A stretch of 64,000 nt of DNA, from assembly GCF_000001735.4 (NCBI RefSeq), contig NC_003070.9:248001-312000 (forward strand), given 5' to 3'. Shown piece after piece: positions 61,348 through 64,000 of the stretch. The first letter of the stretch is position 1. Each line of letters starts with the position of its first letter. This stretch comes from Arabidopsis thaliana (taxonomy: Eukaryota; Streptophyta; Magnoliopsida; Brassicales; Brassicaceae). The notes beneath the pieces are model-generated. The model had not been told where the DNA came from. It did no database searches and was given only the letters and a program-made list of their open reading frames with translations. Made by a program: the position numbers and the translations under genes.

Positions 61348-62331
61348 TTTGTTGGTTAAGTATTACTCTATTCAATTGTCTAGTAGAAAACCAGAAAAGC
61401 ATTATCCAAAAATGTGCAAGTATGGACCTTAATTGGTGTCTCGCTGAGGCCTGCGGGTAAAATAGTGAAACACACGATAAACCATTTCTAGACTGTAGTT
61501 ATCCTTTTTTAAAAGGGTATTGAATTAAATGAGAAGATACGATGAATATCTCCGAATTTCATAGGAGTGAGGACATCAAAGAAAAAAAAAAAAAAATGTA
61601 AGTCGTCGGCTTACGTGTTCATACTTGGCTTGAAAGCCAGTACACAAAGGGATTATGAGTGAAGTGTGAACAAGCAATGATTTGAATCATAGGAAATATA
61701 GAAGAAAACTTGGTTATATGGTATGAGTAATATATTAAGTCACGCCCCAATTATTGTTGCGTTTGTCCCCTCCCTCTCCATTTAATGTCCACCTACCCCT
61801 ACCGGCGGTGGAAGCTGCCTGCATTCCTCGTCCTTCTTCTAAACTACTACCCGTTTTCTTTTCTTTTTTTCCTATTTAAAACTTTCACGGCTTTTTTTTC
61901 TTTTTCTTTGTATAGAGTAAAGATTATTGCAAAATTCCCACGTCTTAGATGAAAATTTGCACCTCATAAGACTAGACTTGTTCATTACGTGTTCCATATT
62001 CTGGTAGGCAAATATTTTTATCATTCAAACTCTTCTATAAGTGATATTAATAAAAAGCTTGTATTTGTTTGTTTTTATTGGTAAATATATAAATGAACCC
62101 ACGTCCCCTAAAGGCTAAAGCAACATTCAGTAACAGACGGTCCCGCACAAGAACCTCACAACAGCGACAGTTACAAAACATATCATATATTTCATTTAAC
62201 CTTTTCGTATATATTACTCTTTCTAGTCACATTTTCCTCAGCTCCCACTGCTCACAGTATTCACACGTCACATATATATATCTTTTATGTGTTATATACC
62301 CACAGAGACCAGTCCTAAGAATCACATGTAG
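61348..62331. other. Intergenic, upstream of SBT1.1
   Basis: About 1 kb. It contains an A run of 14-15 at 61582-61596, a pyrimidine-rich section at about 61840-61910 and, close to the SBT1.1 ATG, TATATATAT (62271-62280) as a possible TATA box. No gene is supported. Confidence 0.5.

Positions 62332-64000
<1,669 letters not shown>

Noticed and set aside
61596-61614. Near-palindrome GTAAGTCGTCGGCTTAC
   Set aside because: Short, imperfect and isolated; no supporting context.

Overview
The window is nuclear DNA of a Brassicaceae plant, almost certainly Arabidopsis thaliana. It reads as the top arm of chromosome 1, roughly loci At1g01680 to At1g01900 (locus numbers are from memory, not searched). 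The grounds are short GT-AG introns, AT-rich intergenic DNA, eukaryotic tRNA genes, and a gene order and protein sequences I recognise one after another. Genes are dense (about one per 2.7 kb) and most have 3 or more exons, so a CDS span below runs from start codon to stop codon and includes introns.

Layout. 0-6.5 kb: the 5' exon of PUB54 (minus), the meiotic double-strand-break gene PRD3 and the TON1-recruiting-motif gene TRM33 (both plus). 6.5-11.2 kb is the only accessory patch. It holds an orphan promoter-like leader, an Emigrant-type MITE with TA target duplication, an unrecognised intronless membrane-protein ORF, a 920-bp MULE deletion derivative with a perfect 9-bp target duplication and a zinc-knuckle transposase remnant, and a frameshifted second copy of PRD3 exon 2. 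11.5-24 kb: ROPGEF2 (minus), the peroxisomal acyl-CoA thioesterase ACH2, a small coiled-coil gene, the NAC factor ATAF1, a 62-aa membrane protein whose intron carries a (GA)59 microsatellite (minus), and an uncharacterised Pro-rich protein. 24-36 kb: BSK4 (minus), ADF11, the tRNA adenosine deaminase TAD1 (minus), an AtuA/DUF1446 protein and PLIM2b. 36.8-42.9 kb: the chloroplast envelope K+/H+ antiporter KEA1. 42.9-50 kb: a gene-poor gap with a degenerate threefold repeat of protein-coding look, an SDR reductase, a Lys-rich small protein and PEX11C (minus). 50.7-64 kb: an intronless ARM-repeat gene (minus) with a long probable leader intron, a 152-aa protein, the plastid rRNA dimethylase PFC1 (minus), tRNA-Val(UAC), the Holliday-junction resolvase GEN1 (minus), tRNA-Lys(CUU) (minus) and the first part of the subtilase SBT1.1, cut by the window end.

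This is not an operon-like system; neighbours serve unrelated pathways. Shared themes: PRD3 and GEN1 both act in DNA recombination, ACH2 and PEX11C are both peroxisomal, ADF11 and PLIM2b both act on actin and PFC1 and KEA1 are both plastid proteins. Several genes sit head to head over 0.27-1.5 kb and carry TGGGCC/GGCCCA (site II, TCP-type) motifs. I found no evidence of a wholly new biological system. The most unusual items are the tandem exon-pair duplication inside PRD3 plus its frameshifted partial copy 9 kb away, the triple degenerate repeat at 44.1-44.5 kb, a candidate PCNA-binding PIP box in GEN1, a GC-AG intron in TRM33, and the GA tract next to a splice donor.
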